From: Rubrobacter_F sp035642415
GTDB lineage: Bacteria > Actinomycetota > Rubrobacteria > Rubrobacterales > Rubrobacteraceae
Length of the DNA stretch: 20,445 nucleotides
Reading direction: 5' to 3'
NCBI GenBank assembly: GCA_035642415.1
Contig: DASQSI010000063.1
Span: forward strand, 1 to 20,445
In this document: positions 14,901 through 20,445 of the stretch, one piece after another
How the letters are laid out: each line of letters begins with the position of its first letter
Position numbering within the stretch: the stretch's first letter is position 1
Position numbers and translations under genes: made by a program
Notes under the pieces: generated by a model
Databases searched by the model: none
Told to the model about the DNA's origin: nothing
Seen by the model: only the letters and a program-made list of their open reading frames with translations

Positions 14901-15350
14901 CTACAGCCTCGGGACGACGATGACCTTGACGCTCGACTCGATGTCTCCGTGGACCTGAATGGGTACTTGGTGGGTACCCAAAGACTTGATGGGCTCGTCG
15001 AGTCTGACGCGCCGCCTATCGAGCCGAACGCCGCGGGCCTTCTCGATGGCGGAGACGATATTGGCGGCGGTAACGGAGCCGAAGAGGCGCTCATCCTCGC
15101 CGGTACGAGCCTCAATGGTGATAACGCTCTTGTTTAACGTCTCGGCAACCTCGCTAGCGCGTTCGGCGATACGGCGTTCGCGCTCCTCGGCCTCAACCAT
15201 ATCGCGACGAGCCTCTTCCAGCTTAGAAGGAGTGGCCACCTCGGCAAGACCGTGCGGCACGAGGAAGTTGCGGACGTAGCCGCGGCTCACCTCCACGATG
15301 TCACCCCTTTGTCCGATCTTCTCGACATCCTGTTTAAGTATCACCTGCAT
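14901..15350 (-). CDS. rplI: 50S ribosomal protein L9
   Basis: This 149-residue L9 has the N-terminal domain MQVILKQDVEKIGQRGDIVE, VSRGYVRNFLVPHGLA, the long connecting helix (about residues 43-75) and the C-terminal domain DERLFGSVTAANI...LDEPIKSLGTHQVPIQVH. It binds 23S rRNA at the base of the L1 stalk. The length is normal. The start ATG has GGGAGGG five bases upstream, overlapping the gap after rpsR (11 bases). Confidence 0.97.
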   Translation of the reverse strand: MQVILKQDVEKIGQRGDIVEVSRGYVRNFLVPHGLAEVATPSKLEEARRDMVEAEERERRIAERASEVAETLNKSVITIEARTGEDERLFGSVTAANIVSAIEKARGVRLDRRRVRLDEPIKSLGTHQVPIQVHGDIESSVKVIVVPRL

Positions 15351-15361
15351 CGCACCCTCCC

Positions 15362-15613
15362 CTACTGCCCAGCTACATAGGGCAAAAGCGCCATCTCGCG
15401 GGCGCGCTTTATGGCGGTGGCCGCCTCGCGCTGGTGCTGGGGGCAGAGCCCGGTGACCCTGCGTGCCCGGATCTTGCCGCGGTCCGATATGAACCTGCGC
15501 AGCATGTGGTAGTCCTTATAGTCCACGTACGCTATGTTCTCCTTGCAGAACACGCACGGCTTACCCTTGACCGGCCGCTCTCGACGCGACCCGGCGTTCT
15601 TGCGTCTACCCAT
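15362..15613 (-). CDS. rpsR: 30S ribosomal protein S18, zinc-binding type
   Basis: This 83-residue S18 has PCVFC near the N-terminus, DYKDYHMLRRFISDRGKIRA and RRVTGLCPQHQREAATAIKR. Cysteines C20, C23 and C57 with H60 give the zinc-binding (C+) form, which is typical of zinc-replete actinobacterial ribosomes. S18 pairs with S6 on 16S rRNA helix 22. It follows rpsF after only 18 bases, leaving no room for the ssb gene found there in many bacteria. Confidence 0.97.
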   Translation of the reverse strand: MGRRKNAGSRRERPVKGKPCVFCKENIAYVDYKDYHMLRRFISDRGKIRARRVTGLCPQHQREAATAIKRAREMALLPYVAGQ

Positions 15614-15631
15614 AAGATCTCCTCTTAAGAA

Positions 15632-15964
15632 TTAGCCCGATACCTCGACGGTCTCCGGTAGCGGTTTGTGAGCGTACGTCGGCGGGAGCTTCACGATCAT
15701 GTGTCTGAGCACGTCGTCCGAAACGCGTAAGATGCGCTTTAGCTCGGAGAGCGTCCGGTCGCCCGCGGTGAACTCCATGACGGTATAGAAACCATCGGTG
15801 CGGTGGTTGATCTCGTACGCCAGCTTGCGCCGACCCCAATTGTTCACCTCACCTGCCTCCCCGGCAGTCCGCTCGATGACAGTCCGAAAACGCGCGATGG
15901 TGTTCTCGACCTGCTCCTCATCAAACTCGGGGATGACTATGAACATAACTTCGTAAGTAGCTAT
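15632..15964 (-). CDS. rpsF: 30S ribosomal protein S6, apparent AUA start
   Basis: S6 of about 110 residues: [M]ATYEVMFIVIPEFDEEQVE, NNWGRRKLAYEINHRTDGFY, LSELKRILRVSDDVLRHMIV and KLPPTYAHKPLPE. Family members begin M-x-x-YE, which points to the codon at 15964-15962. That codon is ATA, not ATG, and a perfect AGGAGG (15976-15971) lies six bases upstream. The only in-frame ATG upstream (16048) touches the -10 box of the operon promoter, so it should not be transcribed, and it adds 28 residues unlike S6. The next ATG inside (residue 35 of that longer frame) would remove YEV. I therefore annotate the start at ATA, by analogy with rare non-AUG starts such as AUU in infC. A sequencing error is the main alternative. 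Confidence 0.85.
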   Translation of the reverse strand: MATYEVMFIVIPEFDEEQVENTIARFRTVIERTAGEAGEVNNWGRRKLAYEINHRTDGFYTVMEFTAGDRTLSELKRILRVSDDVLRHMIVKLPPTYAHKPLPETVEVSG

Positions 15965-15989
15965 TTTTCGCCTCCTGTGGTCTGGTGCG

Positions 15990-16023
15990 GCTTTCCGGAA
16001 GCGGACGGCTCCGCTTGGAAAGC
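15990..16023 (-). promoter_or_regulatory. rpsF leader hairpin, candidate S6:S18 autoregulatory element
   Basis: On the minus strand a lower stem GCTTTC/GAAAGC and an upper stem AAGCGGA/TCCGCTT enclose loop GCCG. The 3' side carries a bulged CCG opposite a single C between the two stems. The known leader motif bound by the S6:S18 complex is a stem with a bulged CCG before a hairpin, mimicking 16S helix 22. This one lies 14 bases before the rpsF Shine-Dalgarno sequence, within a predicted leader of about 78 bases, so it fits translational feedback. Confidence 0.65.
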
Positions 16024-16048
16024 AGGGGCTTACTGAGTTTGCTCGCAT

Positions 16049-16077
16049 AGTGTATCAACGGTAGCGCTTTGTTACAA
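16049..16077 (-). promoter_or_regulatory. Housekeeping promoter of the rpsF operon
   Basis: TTGTAA (-35, 16077-16072), a spacer of exactly 17 bases, and TACACT (-10, 16054-16049) on the minus strand, upstream of rpsF. The predicted start is near 16042, giving a leader of about 78 bases that contains the S6:S18 hairpin. Confidence 0.65.
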
Positions 16078-16128
16078 GCACCGAAGCTTATCCCTGTGGA
16101 AGCTCTGGAGCTCTGTAACCTATATCTG

Positions 16129-17085
16129 TTATAGCTTAGCGGGGGCCCCGGCGGCCAATGCAGCCTCCAAAATAGTCTTGACAAGCCTCTCGAAGCTGAT
16201 GCCAGCAGCTTCCGCGGCCAGAGGAAGGGTAGAGGTCTCGGTAAAACCAGGGATGGTTTTCGTGTCTAAAATCCAGGGAGTGCCACTTTCGAGGATCGTG
16301 TCTACCCGAGCTAAACCGGAGCAGCCCAAGATCTGGTAAGTCTTCAAGGCGATCTCCTCGATCCGCTCGGCGGCCTCGGCGGGTATCTCCGCCGGGATGG
16401 CGAAGTCGGTAGCCCCCGGGGTGTATTTGGCCTCGAAGTTGTATGACCCTTCGCGGGGGCGTATCTCGACCAACCCGAGAACTTTAGGCTCCTCACCGGC
16501 GGGTTCGAGGATAGGAACAGAGATCTCGGCCCCCGTAACCCAGCGCTCCAACAGGATCTTGGCATCGTAGCCGAAGGCTTCATAGACGGCCTCTATAAGG
16601 GCTTCAGGCTCCTCAACTCTAGAGAGACCAAAGCTTGAACCCTCGCGGGCGGGCTTGACCGCGAGCGGGTAGCCGAGGTATTCGGCCGCAGGCCCCAGAG
16701 CTGCCGCCGCACCCATCTCGTTCATCGCTCGCCGCAAGAAAGTCCGCATAGGCGGGGTCGGGATGCCAGCGGCCTGCATCGCCCGCTTAGCGTAGTCTTT
16801 ATCCAGGCACCGGATTGAAGAGAGCGGTCCGCTACCCGTGTAGGGTATACCCAAGGTCTCTAGAAGCGCCTGCACCGTTCCGTCCTCGCCACCGGGGCCG
16901 TGCAAGCAGATGAATGCCGCCTCCGGCGCGAGTTCGACGAGCCTTTGCGTCGTGGTCTCTTCGATGTCCAGAGGGTGAACTTCGTGCCCCAAACGTTCGA
17001 GGGCATGGGTGACACGCCGGCCCGTCACGAAGGAGACGTCCCGCTCCATCGAGTGACCGCCCCTCAAGACCACTAGGCGGGCCAA
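16129..17085 (-). CDS. ddl: D-alanine--D-alanine ligase, variant metal site
   Basis: This 318-residue ATP-grasp enzyme joins two D-alanines for peptidoglycan. Motifs in order: GGHSMERDVSF (1-20 region), HGPGGEDGTVQALLETLGIP (62-81), VKPAREGSSFGLSRV (143-157), EISVPIL, EAKYTPGATDFAIPA, and LARVDTILESGTPWILDTKT followed by IPGFTETS. The last block normally reads EVNT or EANT; here it is DTKT, so the metal-binding Glu and Asn (E270 and N272 in DdlB) are D274 and K276. The first ligand Asp (D262) is kept. Activity may be altered. TTG 17085 follows AGGAGGAAGGGG. It lies 18 bases after the aminotransferase gene and is probably co-transcribed with it. Confidence 0.9.
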   Translation of the reverse strand: MARLVVLRGGHSMERDVSFVTGRRVTHALERLGHEVHPLDIEETTTQRLVELAPEAAFICLHGPGGEDGTVQALLETLGIPYTGSGPLSSIRCLDKDYAKRAMQAAGIPTPPMRTFLRRAMNEMGAAAALGPAAEYLGYPLAVKPAREGSSFGLSRVEEPEALIEAVYEAFGYDAKILLERWVTGAEISVPILEPAGEEPKVLGLVEIRPREGSYNFEAKYTPGATDFAIPAEIPAEAAERIEEIALKTYQILGCSGLARVDTILESGTPWILDTKTIPGFTETSTLPLAAEAAGISFERLVKTILEAALAAGAPAKL

Positions 17086-17103
17086 ACCTACCCCTTCCTC
17101 CTA

Positions 17104-18426
17104 CTAACCTTGGGGATATATCGAAGCCGCGGAAGTACCGGTTGGGCGTTTGCCAAGGGCAGCGGAGCGGACGCCCCGTTCCAGCTCGCCGCGCAGCTCC
17201 ATCCTCTCCCGGATCACTTCAGAGAGGAGTTCGATGCCGCGTCTTATGCTTTCAGGCTCGACAAACGAGAAGTTCAGGCGCATGCAGTTCTTGCCCGCGC
17301 CACCAGAGTAAAACCCCTCGCCTGGCACGTACGCCACGTTCTTCGCGACCGCCCTGGGCAGCATAGCTGTAGCGTCCAGGTATGAAGGCAGTGTCGCCCA
17401 AACGAACAGCCCACCCTCCGGGTGAGTCCAGTGCACCTCGTGGGGCATGTACTCTGCCAAAGCATCGAGCATTGCGTCGCGTCGCTCTTTGTTGATCGCC
17501 ATGAGACGCTTAACGTAAGAGCGCCAGTCAGCGTGCCGGAAGTACGAGTAGATCAGCATCTGCGAGAGGTTCGACGAGCAGATGTCTGCTCCCTGCTTGC
17601 CGATGTTAATCTTGTGCAGGATTCCCGGCTGGGCGTGTACCCACCCCAGCCTCACCCCTGGAGCAAAGATCTTGGAGAACGTCCCCAAGTACACCACCCG
17701 GTCTGCCCCGGCGCCGGACTCTTGCTCTAGGGAGGCTATGGTCGGCAGCGCCTCCCCTTCGAAACGCAGCATCCCATAAGGATTATCCTCGAGGACGACC
17801 AGATCATACTCGTGGGCTATCTCTAGAAGCTCACGCCGGCGTTCGACGGCGAGTGTGACTCCGGTGGGGTTCTGAAAGTTGGGGACGGTGTAGATGAACT
17901 TCACGTGGATGCCCCGCTTGCGTGCGCTGTTCAACGCCTCGCGGGCGGCTAGGGGGATCATGCCTGCCCGGTCCATGGGCACATGTATGATCCTGGGCCG
18001 GTACGCCGCGAAGGCGTTCAATGCCCCTGCGTACGTCGGCCCCTCGCAAAGCACAGCGTCCCCCTCGTCCAAGAAGACCTTGCCGACAAGGTCGAGGCCC
18101 TGCTGGGCACCCGTGGTTATAAAGATGTCTTCCTGGCGTGCCCCCGTATTCTCGGCTTCCATCACGTCTACGATGACGTCTTTGATACCCTCAAGCCCTC
18201 CGGTTGGACCATACTGCAGGGCCTGAGCCGAATCGGCGGCAACGTTATGGGAGATCTCGCGGAAAGCCTCTTCGCCGAACGCTCTGGTATCGGGAAAACC
18301 GCCAGCGAGCGAGATTATACCGGGGCGCGAAAGGGTGGCCATAAGGTCACGGGTCGCTGCGCTCTTCATACCCTTGACCCGGTTGGCATACAGAAAGTCG
18401 AAGCGATCGAGGTCTATGATCGACAT
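17104..18426 (-). CDS. PLP-dependent aminotransferase, MocR/LysN-like class I
   Basis: This 440-residue fold-type I aminotransferase has GIISLAGGFPD near residue 40, ALQYGPTGGLEGIKD, ITTGAQQGLDLVGKVF, NFQNPTGV (N186), LEDNPYGMLRF (D214, Y217) and the Schiff-base Lys in GTFSKIFAPGVRLGW (K252), ending with CMRLNFSF. The AGGFPD and QYGPTGG motifs are those of the 2-aminoadipate / aromatic and branched-chain aminotransferase group (LysN/ARO8-like), so substrate is open. ATG 18426 is chosen: AGAGGT lies nine to ten bases upstream and family homology starts here, whereas TTG 18552 adds an unrelated Arg-rich stretch. It starts five bases after the upstream gene's stop, and that stop overlaps its ribosome site. 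Confidence 0.9.
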   Translation of the reverse strand: MSIIDLDRFDFLYANRVKGMKSAATRDLMATLSRPGIISLAGGFPDTRAFGEEAFREISHNVAADSAQALQYGPTGGLEGIKDVIVDVMEAENTGARQEDIFITTGAQQGLDLVGKVFLDEGDAVLCEGPTYAGALNAFAAYRPRIIHVPMDRAGMIPLAAREALNSARKRGIHVKFIYTVPNFQNPTGVTLAVERRRELLEIAHEYDLVVLEDNPYGMLRFEGEALPTIASLEQESGAGADRVVYLGTFSKIFAPGVRLGWVHAQPGILHKINIGKQGADICSSNLSQMLIYSYFRHADWRSYVKRLMAINKERRDAMLDALAEYMPHEVHWTHPEGGLFVWATLPSYLDATAMLPRAVAKNVAYVPGEGFYSGGAGKNCMRLNFSFVEPESIRRGIELLSEVIRERMELRGELERGVRSAALGKRPTGTSAASIYPQG

Positions 18427-18431
18427 TGGTT

Positions 18432-19040
18432 TTATACCTCTTTTCTGTCTTCGCCCATCGGTAGCGCCACGGGTTCGACGTTCCTCCAGCCAAGCTTCTC
18501 GGAGAGGACCTGCCAGAGCTCGGGCGCGAGCTCGAAGCGGCTCGAACTGCACCGCCTCCCCCGGATCGAGAGCGCCTTCAGCCGCTCATCACCAGTAGCG
18601 AACGCCTGACTTTCTGCCAACGCCCCGACGATATACGCCTGCTCGACAAAGACATCTTCCTCCAGGCTCGCCCTAAGCAAGGCCATCTGCTCCGGCAAAA
18701 CTACCGGCAAAAACAGATAGCCGGTTGTCGCCGCGAATATCTCCGCCGGTCGCAGCACCAGGTCGAACTGTTGGCCCGAGTTCTTGCCACCGCATGGCAC
18801 GTCTTCAAGAACGGTGGCAAAAGAATTCTCTTCGGCATGCTCTTTGAGCAGTCGGTTCAGAGTCATAAGCTCTTCGAGCTCCCGGGAGGTGGGTTCCGAG
18901 GAAGATGAGACCTCCGTGAGCGCGCTCTCCCAAAGCGCGCGTGGGAAGACGAGAGCGAGATCCCCAGAGTTGGCGAGGATGCGAACCTCGCTGTCTGTCA
19001 CCTCGACCTTCTCAAGGCTCTCGACCCTCATCTCAGGCAT
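18432..19040 (-). CDS. Unrecognised 202-aa protein heading the aminotransferase-ddl operon
   Basis: This is a soluble, acidic protein without membrane segment or signal peptide. It begins MPEMRVESLEKVEVTDSE and continues with a two-strand-like VRILANSGDLALVFPRALWE, a Ser/Glu-rich helical linker (SSSSEPTSRELEELMTLNRL), LEDVPCGGKNSGQQFDLVLR, FLPVVLPEQMALLRASL and RFELAPELWQVLSEKLGWRN. I know no family for it. Its TAA sits inside the ribosome site of the aminotransferase gene, so the two are translationally linked. ATG 19040 has no Shine-Dalgarno sequence; a TATGAT box ends 12 bases upstream, suggesting a very short leader. ATG 19031 is the alternative. Confidence 0.7.
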   Translation of the reverse strand: MPEMRVESLEKVEVTDSEVRILANSGDLALVFPRALWESALTEVSSSSEPTSRELEELMTLNRLLKEHAEENSFATVLEDVPCGGKNSGQQFDLVLRPAEIFAATTGYLFLPVVLPEQMALLRASLEEDVFVEQAYIVGALAESQAFATGDERLKALSIRGRRCSSSRFELAPELWQVLSEKLGWRNVEPVALPMGEDRKEV

Positions 19041-19052
19041 GCGGAGGACTCT

Positions 19053-19058
19053 ATCATA
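19053..19058 (-). promoter_or_regulatory. -10 box of the unknown gene-aminotransferase-ddl operon
   Basis: TATGAT on the minus strand, 12 bases before ATG 19040. The -35 is poor. A start near 19046 would leave only a few leader bases, in line with the missing ribosome site. Confidence 0.4.
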
Positions 19059-19074
19059 AAGGACGCGCAGGTTG

Positions 19075-19080
19075 TAGACT
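19075..19080 (+). promoter_or_regulatory. -10 box of rdgB, probably leaderless
   Basis: TAGACT ends seven bases before GTG 19088, so transcription should begin at or next to the start codon. No Shine-Dalgarno sequence is present. The -35 region is not convincing. Confidence 0.4.
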
Positions 19081-19087
19081 TCGTAAC

Positions 19088-19663
19088 GTGGAAGCCCTTT
19101 TCGTGACTTCCAATCCGGATAAGGCTCGAGAAGCCGCCGAGATCCTGGGGATGGAGCTGAAAAGCGTCGCCCTCGATCTCCACGAACCTCAGAGCCTCGA
19201 CGTAGCAGAGGTCGCCGCGATCAAAGCCGCTGCTGCCCGCGAAGCTCTCGAGGACCCGAATCACCCCGTGATCGTTGAAGACTCGGGGCTCGTTGTCGAG
19301 GCCTGGAACGGCTTACCAGGCGCCCTCACCAAATGGTTTTTACAGAGCGTCGGAAATGAAGGCTTACTCCGGATGCTCTCTGGCGAAGAGAACCGCACTG
19401 CCCGGGCCGTCTGCGCCGTTGCGGTCGCCGTTGTGGATGGTTCCGTGCGCGTGTTCGTCGGGGAGGTAGAAGGAAGCGTTGCGCCTGGCCCCAGAGGTTT
19501 CGGAGGGTTCGGGTGGGATCCGATCTTCGTCCCCAAAAGGTGCGCAAAGACCTACGCCGAGCTTGGCGCTCTAAAGCATAAAGACTCCCACCGCGCGCGC
19601 GCCCTCAGGGCTGCCCGCGCCGGGCTCGAAGCCTCCAGCTCACCAAGTAAAGAACACACGTAG
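19088..19663 (+). CDS. rdgB: RdgB/HAM1 XTP/dITP pyrophosphatase, archaeal-like form
   Basis: This 191-residue enzyme hydrolyses dITP, XTP and other non-standard purine triphosphates to monophosphate and pyrophosphate, keeping them out of DNA and RNA. Motifs: FVTSNPDKAREAAEILG (TxNxxK), HPVIVEDSGLVVEAWNGLPG, VGNEGLLRMLSGEENRTARA, GEVEGSVAPGPRG, GFGWDPIFVP and KDSHRARAL. The NGLPG and GNEGLL stretches follow the archaeal enzyme (Methanocaldococcus Mj0226 type) rather than Escherichia coli RdgB, which has GGAPGIYSARY. The EEK before SHR in that family is not clear here. GTG 19088 is the start where homology begins. It is divergent from the unknown-aminotransferase-ddl operon, with 47 bases between. 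Confidence 0.9.
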   Translation: MEALFVTSNPDKAREAAEILGMELKSVALDLHEPQSLDVAEVAAIKAAAAREALEDPNHPVIVEDSGLVVEAWNGLPGALTKWFLQSVGNEGLLRMLSGEENRTARAVCAVAVAVVDGSVRVFVGEVEGSVAPGPRGFGGFGWDPIFVPKRCAKTYAELGALKHKDSHRARALRAARAGLEASSSPSKEHT

Positions 19664-19726
19664 CGGAACGGCGAAGTCTGGTATCCTTGTCGCAAACCGT
19701 AGCTCCGTGAAAGAAGGGGGCCGTTT

Positions 19727-20445
19727 ATGTCGGCAGAGAACGACCGTATGGGGAATGGGAGCGTGGAGACACACGAGGAGTCCCGAGAGGAAGCCTCGGC
19801 AGCTACCAGCGACGACCACCTTGTAGATCTGTACAAGAAGATGGTCCTTATCCGGACCTTCGAAGAAGCTAGCCAGAGGGGGTTCAGGCAGGGCAAGCTC
19901 GGGGGCTACCTGCACGTATACATAGGCCAGGAGGCCGTGGCTACCGGCTTCATTGATGCCTATAAAGAGGGTGATAAGGTCATCACCGCCTATCGTGACC
20001 ACGCCTTTCCCCTGCTGTTAGGCAGCGACCCCAAAGCTACCATGGCCGAGCTCTACGGCAAGGGGACCGGCCTCGCCAAGGGCAAGGGGGGCTCGATGCA
20101 CCTCTTCGACGTCGAGCACGGTTTCTATGGAGGTTGGGGCGTCGTCGGCGGGCACGTGCCCATAGGTGTAGGCATGGGCTACGCCCTGCGCTACCAGGAG
20201 ACCGATCGGATCTGCCAGCTCTATCTCGGCGACGGGGCGATAAACATCGGGCCTTTCCACGAGGCTGCCAACCTGGCAGGACTCTGGGGCAGGGATGGGA
20301 TGAGCGCGACCCTTTTTATCGTTGAAAACAACCAGTACGGCATGGGAACATCGGTCGCCCGTTCCACGGCCATGACCGATCTCGCGGCTAAGTTCAACGC
20401 CTATGGTATAGAGAACGAGAAAGTCGATGGTATGGACCTGGAAGC
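19727..20445 (+). CDS. pdhA: Pyruvate dehydrogenase E1 component alpha subunit (3' end cut)
   Basis: The first 239 residues of a thiamine-diphosphate E1-alpha are seen; the gene runs off the window. After a variable acidic start of about 29 residues come LVDLYKKMVLIRTFEEA, GGYLHVYIGQEAVATGF, DKVITAYRDHAFPLLLG, the phosphorylation-loop-like KGKGGSMHLFD, GGWGVVGGHVPIGVGMGYAL and the ThDP motif GDGAINIGPFHEAANLAGLW ending in ENNQYGMGTS. This is the PDHA1-like heteromeric type, which decarboxylates pyruvate and reductively acetylates the E2 lipoyl group; pdhB and E2 genes would be expected beyond the edge. A branched-chain E1-alpha is less likely because of the YGMGTS and GKGGSMH motifs. ATG 19727 follows AAGGGGG by about seven bases. 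Confidence 0.93.
   Translation, partial: MSAENDRMGNGSVETHEESREEASAATSDDHLVDLYKKMVLIRTFEEASQRGFRQGKLGGYLHVYIGQEAVATGFIDAYKEGDKVITAYRDHAFPLLLGSDPKATMAELYGKGTGLAKGKGGSMHLFDVEHGFYGGWGVVGGHVPIGVGMGYALRYQETDRICQLYLGDGAINIGPFHEAANLAGLWGRDGMSATLFIVENNQYGMGTSVARSTAMTDLAAKFNAYGIENEKVDGMDLE

Noticed and set aside
15965..16048. N-terminal extension of rpsF from ATG 16048
   Set aside because: The ATG directly follows the -10 box of a consensus promoter, has no ribosome site, and the 28 added residues lie over the leader hairpin and do not resemble S6.
18427..18552. 42-residue extension of the aminotransferase
   Set aside because: It overlaps the unknown upstream gene in another frame, is Arg-rich and unlike the family, and ATG 18426 has its own ribosome site.
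18941..19087. Longer rdgB start
   Set aside because: The extra sequence is antisense to the divergent gene, and RdgB homology begins at GTG 19088.
1..20445. tRNA, rRNA, CRISPR array, insertion sequence or prophage
   Set aside because: No cloverleaf or T-loop signature, no regularly spaced repeats, no transposase, integrase or phage gene was seen on either strand; short RNAs could still be missed by eye.

Overview
The window is a stretch of bacterial chromosome, moderately GC-rich, most likely from a deep-branching actinobacterium related to Rubrobacter. The points in favour are an InhA-like enoyl reductase, a zinc-type S18, frequent TTG and GTG starts, several apparently leaderless genes and an ECF sigma/anti-sigma pair. 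The genus is my inference, because no rRNA or tRNA gene is present. I saw no phage, transposon, CRISPR array or tRNA.

Left part (1-5240). This holds the tail of an unrecognised protein with a good terminator, a DUF2267 gene, a multi-pass membrane protein on the minus strand and a region that looks like a decayed second DUF2267 gene. It continues with a protein-L-isoaspartate methyltransferase (pcm) and, after a 310-bp gap with a three-arm inverted repeat, an ArnT/GT39-like membrane glycosyltransferase. Several gaps of about 300 bp suggest an accessory, partly eroded area.

Envelope-stress block (5315-9971, all minus strand). The transcription order is a BAX inhibitor-1 protein with a 24-bp perfect palindrome upstream, a YugP-type zinc metalloprotease ended by a strong terminator, an unrecognised 228-aa protein, and a compact ECF sigma / zinc-finger anti-sigma / beta-helix membrane protein operon. 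The three genes of that operon overlap by ATGA at both junctions.

Fatty-acid block (10431-13368, plus strand). An InhA-like FabI, a FabL-like SDR enoyl reductase and a FabF-like condensing enzyme follow one another. Two different enoyl-ACP reductases sit side by side, and the condensing enzyme has lost both phenylalanines of the usual gating loop.

Housekeeping block (13422-19040, minus strand). The transcription order is unknown protein, PLP aminotransferase, ddl, then rpsF-rpsR-rplI-dnaB. The ribosomal operon has its own promoter. Its leader carries a bulged hairpin that fits the S6:S18 autoregulatory motif. The Shine-Dalgarno sequence of rpsF is followed, at ideal distance, by AUA instead of AUG. 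The usual ssb gene is missing. Ddl has two changed metal-ligand residues.

Right edge (19088-20445, plus strand). An archaeal-style RdgB/HAM1 nucleotide pyrophosphatase is followed by the 5' two thirds of a pyruvate dehydrogenase E1-alpha gene cut by the window end.

I found no single unmistakable new system. The strongest leads are the rpsF leader and start codon, the sigma/anti-sigma/beta-helix operon, the unusual FabI-FabL-FabF set and the variant Ddl.
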